Source: Novosphingobium album (ex Hu et al. 2023) (GTDB lineage Bacteria; Pseudomonadota; Alphaproteobacteria; Sphingomonadales; Sphingomonadaceae). From it: DNA of 64,000 nucleotides. Shown piece by piece: positions 60,045 to 64,000 of this stretch. Below the pieces are notes generated by a model, which made no database searches, had not been told where the DNA came from, and saw only the letters and a list, made by a program, of their open reading frames with translations. Every line of letters begins with the position of its first letter. Positions within the stretch are counted from its first letter, which is position 1. The stretch lies in contig NZ_JALHLE010000033.1 of the NCBI RefSeq assembly GCF_022832385.1, positions 18,852 to 82,851 of the forward strand, in the 5' to 3' direction. Position numbers and translations under genes: made by a program.

Positions 60045-60833
60045 TCAGGCGGCTTCAGCGTTGCGCGGGCAGCACTCCTGAACAATCCACCGCTCCTTGC
60101 CCTCGAAGCCCATTGCTGTCAGCGCACCGCCAGACCGGTAGGCCCCCGTGTCGATTCCGATGCGGTGCCGCAGGTCGACCACGTCGTCAAAAACCGTGTG
60201 TCCGTGAACCACCACTTTTCCCGGCACCCCCTCGCCCGACAGGAATTCTTCGCGAATCCAGCGAAGATCCTTGGGGCGCTGATCTTCAAGAGCAATCCCG
60301 GGCCGGATGCCGGCGTGGACGAAAACGTAGTCTCCCTCGATGAACATATTCTCGAACGTTGCGAGAAAGCTCCGGTGCGCCGGCGGAACGGCGGCCCGGA
60401 CCATCTCGACAAGGGCCTCATAGTCAGCGGCAGCGTAGGCTTCCGCCGTAATTCCATAGCTGAGCATCGTTTCCCGTCCGCCGATCCGGTGAAAAAGGCG
60501 CAGCAGCTTCACATCGCCCTCCAGTGCAGCCAGAAGGACTTCCTCGTGATTTCCCAGAAGGAACCGCGTCCCGGGCCTTTCCGCACGCAGCGCTATCAGG
60601 CGGTCAACCACGCCCGCTGAGTCTGGGCCGCGGTCGATCACATCGCCCAGAAAGATGAGGTCTCCACGCATCCCGCCCCGCGCCTCCTCGTCGCGAGCGA
60701 TGCGATCCAGCAGCCCGTCGAGAAGATCGAGGCGTCCGTGAATGTCGCCGACGGCATAGATCCGGCGGCCGTCTGGCACCTTGGACGCGGGCACGACGGC
60801 TTTCCGGCGCCGAGAGAAGAGTTTCGCAATCAT
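60045..60833 (-). CDS. PPP-family serine/threonine protein phosphatase-like metallophosphoesterase
   Basis: 262 residues starting MIAKLFSRRRKAVVPASKVP. Metal-binding motifs are all present: YAVGDIHGRLDLLD, LIFLGDVIDRGPDSAGV, FLLGNHEEVLLAAL, FVHAGIRPGIALEDQ and VVHGHTVF. This is the PPP-family set, and DVVDLRHRIGIDTGAYRSGG is the usual C-terminal piece. It may act on phosphoproteins or, as an ApaH-like enzyme, on dinucleotides. Given the BY-kinase nearby, a phosphatase counterpart is tempting but unproven (BY-kinases normally pair with Wzb-type phosphatases). Divergent from the M48 gene. Confidence 0.92.
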   Translation of the reverse strand: MIAKLFSRRRKAVVPASKVPDGRRIYAVGDIHGRLDLLDGLLDRIARDEEARGGMRGDLIFLGDVIDRGPDSAGVVDRLIALRAERPGTRFLLGNHEEVLLAALEGDVKLLRLFHRIGGRETMLSYGITAEAYAAADYEALVEMVRAAVPPAHRSFLATFENMFIEGDYVFVHAGIRPGIALEDQRPKDLRWIREEFLSGEGVPGKVVVHGHTVFDDVVDLRHRIGIDTGAYRSGGALTAMGFEGKERWIVQECCPRNAEAA

Positions 60834-60926
60834 TCGCGGGGCGCTACATTGCCTCTCATGAACCTGGAATGCCTGCCCATACGCAACGGCCGCCGTTTTG
60901 CAATTGCGAAGAGACGAAGCGAAACA

Positions 60927-61946
60927 ATGAGAGGCCACAGCGTCATATTGGCATTGCTGGCACTGGCCGTTGCAGCCACAGCCAGTCCGGCCGGAGCTGC
61001 GGATGACGAGACATTCGAGGCAGTCCGCGCCGCCGACACGGTGATCGCCAGAATCGGATACCGCCTCGCTATTGCCAATGCACCGCTTTGTGACAGTCTC
61101 GAGCCAGGACTCGGGCTCGTCCTGCAGACTCCGGAACAATATGACACGGGATTGCGCGAGGATGCCGTGCGCCATTTCCACATGGACGGTGCAATTGGCG
61201 TAGAGGCGGTGCTTCCCGGCTCTCCCGCTGCCGCTGCCGGAATCGAGGCCGACGACGTCCTCGTCAGCGCCGGATCCGCCCGGTTCAACCCATCCGCACC
61301 GGACGCTGCCGCCACGACGCAAGGCCTGATCCGTGCAAGCGCCCTGATTGCCGCGCTCCCCGCAGGCACCCCGATCGAGATCCACGGGCGGCGCAACAGC
61401 CAGGATTACGTGCGCATGGTTGATCCCGTCCCCGCCTGCCGCACACGCTTCGAAATGCTGATCAGCAATGGCTACACGGCGCAATCGGACGGCGAGATGG
61501 TGCAGGTCAGCAGCCGCTTCTTCCAGGAATATCCCGAAGACCAGCTCGCGGCACTGCTAGCACATGAATTCGCGCACAATATCCTGCATCACCGCGAGCG
61601 CATGGAAGAAATGGGCCTGTCCTTCGGAATGCTGTCAGGCTTCGGCCGAAATGTCCGCTATTTCCGCGAAACCGAACTGCAAGCTGACATCCTGTCGGTC
61701 TCGCTGCTCGCCAACGCAGGCTACGATCCTGAGGCAATCGTGCGGTTCTGGCAGGCATTCGGTCCCTCACATGCCAGCAGCATCCTGCTCGACCGGTCGC
61801 ATCCGGCATGGAAGGACCGGGTAGCAACCGTCGAAAAGGCTATTGCCGATCTGGGCCACACGCGCCCGAGCCGGCCCCCCGTTCTGGCCTCACGCGACAA
61901 GCCTCTGCAAGGAGACTGGCAAGCCCTGCTGGTGAAGGCGCGCTGA
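60927..61946 (+). CDS. PDZ-domain M48-family zinc metalloprotease, exported
   Basis: 339 residues from ATG 60927, giving a signal peptide (MRGHSVILALLALAVAATAS with cleavage near PAGAA). A PDZ-like domain runs about 80-165 (GVEAVLPGSPAAAAGIEADD then VLVSAGS). The peptidase domain has HEFAH (213-217) and the third ligand Glu250 in ETELQAD, the M48 arrangement. An upstream ATG at 60858 would add 23 residues before the signal, unlikely. It resembles BepA/LoiP-type periplasmic proteases, but with the PDZ in front. Role unknown; outer-membrane quality control is a reasonable guess. Confidence 0.9.
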   Translation: MRGHSVILALLALAVAATASPAGAADDETFEAVRAADTVIARIGYRLAIANAPLCDSLEPGLGLVLQTPEQYDTGLREDAVRHFHMDGAIGVEAVLPGSPAAAAGIEADDVLVSAGSARFNPSAPDAAATTQGLIRASALIAALPAGTPIEIHGRRNSQDYVRMVDPVPACRTRFEMLISNGYTAQSDGEMVQVSSRFFQEYPEDQLAALLAHEFAHNILHHRERMEEMGLSFGMLSGFGRNVRYFRETELQADILSVSLLANAGYDPEAIVRFWQAFGPSHASSILLDRSHPAWKDRVATVEKAIADLGHTRPSRPPVLASRDKPLQGDWQALLVKAR

Positions 61947-61989
61947 CGAACTTGCCCAACGCGCCCAACGCGCAAGCATCCAACGCCGG

Positions 61990-63384
61990 TCAGCTGCGGT
62001 GCAGCCGGCTGCGGCGATGTCCGTAGAGGGCGTAGAGGACAAGGCCCGCCGTGTTCCAGAACAGGCACCAGAGCTGGGTTTTGGCCGGGAGGCTTGCGAA
62101 CAGGTAGAGACACCCGGCGACCGTGGCGGCGCCGATCCACAAGCCGAGCGGCGCGCGGAACGGGCGGTGCATGTCCGGTGCCCGGAAACGCATGACCATC
62201 AGGCAGGTGCCGACGGCGATGAAAGCGATCAGCGTGCCGGCATTGGCCAGCGCGGCGATCTCACCGATAGGCAGAACACCGGCCAGCACGGCGACGAGGA
62301 TCGCCGTCATCACCGTGATGCGAACTGGCGTGCCGCGCCCGGAAAGGCGAGCGAGACCTGCTGGCAGGAACCCGTCGCGCGCCATGACCAGGAAGATGCG
62401 GCTCTGGCCATAAAGGAAGGCGAGGATAACCGTCGGCAGCGCGATCACCGCCGCTATCGCGATCACGCGGGCGACACTGGGTCGGCCGAGTTCGCGCAGG
62501 ATCAACGCCAGCGGCTCCGGACTGTCGGCAAAGCGCGCAAACGGCAGCGCGCCCACGGCTGCTGCCGCCACCAGCACATAGACAAGCGTACAGATCAGCA
62601 TGGACCCGACAATGCCGATGGCCAGATCCCGTTCCGGCCGCTTGACCTCTTCAGCAGCGGTCGAAATCGCATCGAAACCGTAGAAGGCAAAGAAGATGAT
62701 CGCTGCCGCGGCCATGACACCGCGCTCGACATGATCCGGTCCCATGGTCTTACCGAAGCCATACGGCATGAACGGCTCGAGATGGGCCATATCGAAATAT
62801 GGGAGCGCGACGGCGACGAAGGCAGCCAGCGTAACCATCTTGAGGACGACCAGCGCCATGTTGACCCGAGCACTTTCGTGTGTGCCCAGCATCAGCAACC
62901 CGGCCACTACGGCGATGATGAAGACCGCTGGCAGGTTCGCAACGCCGCCCAGTTCCGGCCCCTGCGTCAACTCGACCGGAAATCCGATGCCCGTCAACAG
63001 GGCGCTGGCGTAGCCCGACCAGCCGACCGCGACGGCCGACACCACCAGTGAATATTCGAGGATAAGGCTCCAGCCGACTACCCAGGCAATCGCTTCGCCC
63101 AGCACCATGTAGCTGTAGCTGTAGGCGCTGCCGGCTGCAGGCAGCATCGCCGCCAGTTCGGCATAGGCCAGCGCGGCGCAGGCGCAGATCGCCCCAGCGA
63201 TTGCAAAGGAAATCAATACGGCAGGCCCGGCCCGGTCGGCGCCGACGCCGATCAGCGTCAGAATACCCGTGCCGACGATCGCGCCGACCCCCAGCGCGAT
63301 CAGGTGGGGCCAGGACAGGCTGGCCACCATCTTTTCGTCCTGCCGTTCGGCAACGACAGGTTTCCGCCGCATCCAGCCATTCAT
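61990..63384 (-). CDS. APC-superfamily amino acid permease (CAT-like)
   Basis: 464 residues from ATG 63384 (MNGWMRRKPVVAERQDEKMV) with 12 TM segments. The APC unwound-helix motif in TM1 is ALGVGAIVGTGILTLIGVGA, and GPAVLISFAIAGAICACAAL and AYAELAAMLPAAGSAYSYSY follow as in cationic amino acid transporters (YfnA/CAT). FFAFYGFDAISTAAEEVKRP is the typical TM6-7 loop. A proton- or sodium-coupled amino acid importer; substrate undetermined. Convergent with the M48 gene, 43 bp apart. Upstream in-frame residues (MSALSARHRGIFC) are less likely. Confidence 0.92.
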   Translation of the reverse strand: MNGWMRRKPVVAERQDEKMVASLSWPHLIALGVGAIVGTGILTLIGVGADRAGPAVLISFAIAGAICACAALAYAELAAMLPAAGSAYSYSYMVLGEAIAWVVGWSLILEYSLVVSAVAVGWSGYASALLTGIGFPVELTQGPELGGVANLPAVFIIAVVAGLLMLGTHESARVNMALVVLKMVTLAAFVAVALPYFDMAHLEPFMPYGFGKTMGPDHVERGVMAAAAIIFFAFYGFDAISTAAEEVKRPERDLAIGIVGSMLICTLVYVLVAAAAVGALPFARFADSPEPLALILRELGRPSVARVIAIAAVIALPTVILAFLYGQSRIFLVMARDGFLPAGLARLSGRGTPVRITVMTAILVAVLAGVLPIGEIAALANAGTLIAFIAVGTCLMVMRFRAPDMHRPFRAPLGLWIGAATVAGCLYLFASLPAKTQLWCLFWNTAGLVLYALYGHRRSRLHRS

Positions 63385-63613
63385 GCAAAAGATACCACGA
63401 TGTCTCGCGGAAAGGGCCGACATTCAGACAATGGAACCATCATGCACAAAGAATAGGCCGGACCACATGGCGTTGTCGAGACCGGCTCCGCCAACTCCTG
63501 AAACCGGTGTTCTCAGCAAACCCAGCAATTATCCTTAACGGCTCTAACGACCGATTTAAGCGAGTGCCCACTATCCCGACGCTGCGAATCTTACCGCAAC
63601 AGGGATAACAATT

Positions 63614-64000
63614 GTGAAAACGAAAACACTGCTTCTGCTTGCAACGGCGTGCCTACTGCCTTCGCCAGTTCTCGCGGCCGATGGAGAGGCCAATGCCGAA
63701 ACCGCATCGCAGGATACGGCACAACCCGCCGAAAAGCGCGTCAATCTGATGACCACCGGCGTGGCTCGTGCCCGCGACCGCCTCGACAGCGCCACCTCGA
63801 CCAGCACCCTGACACAGGCAGAAATCGAGAAGTACGGCGCCCGCTCGGTGGCTGAGATCTTCCGCAATATTCCGGGCATGCGCGCCGAAAGCACCGGCGG
63901 TGCCGGCTTCGCCAACATTTCGATCCGCGGTCTGCCGATCGCGCTGGGCGGCGCGAAGTTCCTGCAGATCCAGGAAAACGGCCTGCCAACGCTGGAATTC
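63614..64000 (+). CDS. TonB-dependent receptor, 5' part only
   Basis: Runs off the right edge; 129 residues are visible. Start GTG 63614 (MKTKTLLLLATACLLPSPVL) with AGGGA about 8 nt upstream; the signal peptide is cleaved near LAA. The plug domain begins with VARARDRLDSATSTSTLTQA, EIEKYGARSVAEIFRNIPGM and ISIRGLPI, the normal TonB plug features. Outer membrane, TonB-energised uptake. In sphingomonads such receptors are numerous, and the substrate cannot be told. The divergent permease suggests nothing firm. Confidence 0.92.
   Translation, partial: MKTKTLLLLATACLLPSPVLAADGEANAETASQDTAQPAEKRVNLMTTGVARARDRLDSATSTSTLTQAEIEKYGARSVAEIFRNIPGMRAESTGGAGFANISIRGLPIALGGAKFLQIQENGLPTLEF

Noticed and set aside
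61950..61975. A short tandem duplication of GCCCAACGC between the M48 and permease genes
   Set aside because: Only two copies, with no sign of a terminator or mobile element.

Overview
The window looks like part of the chromosome of a high-GC alphaproteobacterium, most likely a sphingomonad (Novosphingobium/Sphingobium type). This rests on the ubiE-ubiB-coaBC arrangement, alphaproteobacterial-looking RpoB/RpoC, a CycM-like membrane cytochrome c, a DUF2975/XRE pair, and a TonB-dependent receptor beside exopolysaccharide genes. The genus is inference. No phage, transposase, integrase or CRISPR array was recognised.

Layout. 1-5015 (minus): coaBC (runs off the left edge, with a long Pro/Glu-rich interdomain linker), a membrane protein, ubiB, ubiE. 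5123-10271 (plus): a TetR regulator, a molybdopterin oxidoreductase with a palindromic operator candidate, and a CHASE4-GGDEF-EAL protein. 10287-12804 (minus): CYTH and CHAD proteins, then rplL and rplJ with an L10-leader-like hairpin. 13326-16146: a small unknown protein, a small three-gene membrane/HTH operon with inverted repeats flanking its promoter, and a phosphotransferase-like protein whose catalytic Asp is Asn. 16176-25050 (plus): rpoB-rpoC with a near-consensus promoter and a strong terminator. rplJL and rpoBC are on opposite strands, so the usual rplJL-rpoBC operon is split.

25204-30754: a 41-residue membrane peptide, a retropepsin-like protease, ispG, an S41 protease, a ZntB-type transporter and a cytochrome P450 with nested TTGAC/GTCAA repeats upstream. 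30818-38622 (minus): Hsp20, two GNAT acetyltransferases, then six tightly packed genes RDD, SpoIIM-like, DUF58, MoxR, DUF4350, DUF4129, which look like one membrane-associated MoxR ATPase system. 38699-42413: pheA, cycM, rlmE, ppx/gppA.

42567-59513 is the accessory part. It begins at tRNA-Gln(CUG) and base composition drops visibly. It holds a Wzx/Wzy-type exopolysaccharide locus, almost all on the minus strand, to be read from about 59.2 kb down to 44.4 kb: Wza-like exporter, Wzc-like tyrosine kinase/co-polymerase with a Gly-Tyr repeat tail, a TPR-like protein, a hexapeptide acetyltransferase, two PAPS-type sulfotransferases, a Wzx-like flippase, three glycosyltransferases (GT26, GT4-like, GT2-like), two polymerase/ligase-like membrane proteins, an acyltransferase-3, and a convergent secreted GH5 glycanase. 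Together these suggest a sulfated and acylated surface polysaccharide. No initiating phosphoglycosyltransferase was found in the window.

59360-64000 returns to high GC: a 48-residue membrane peptide, a small secreted protein behind an 18-bp perfect palindrome, a PPP-type phosphatase, a PDZ-M48 protease, an APC permease, and the start of a TonB-dependent receptor that runs off the right edge.
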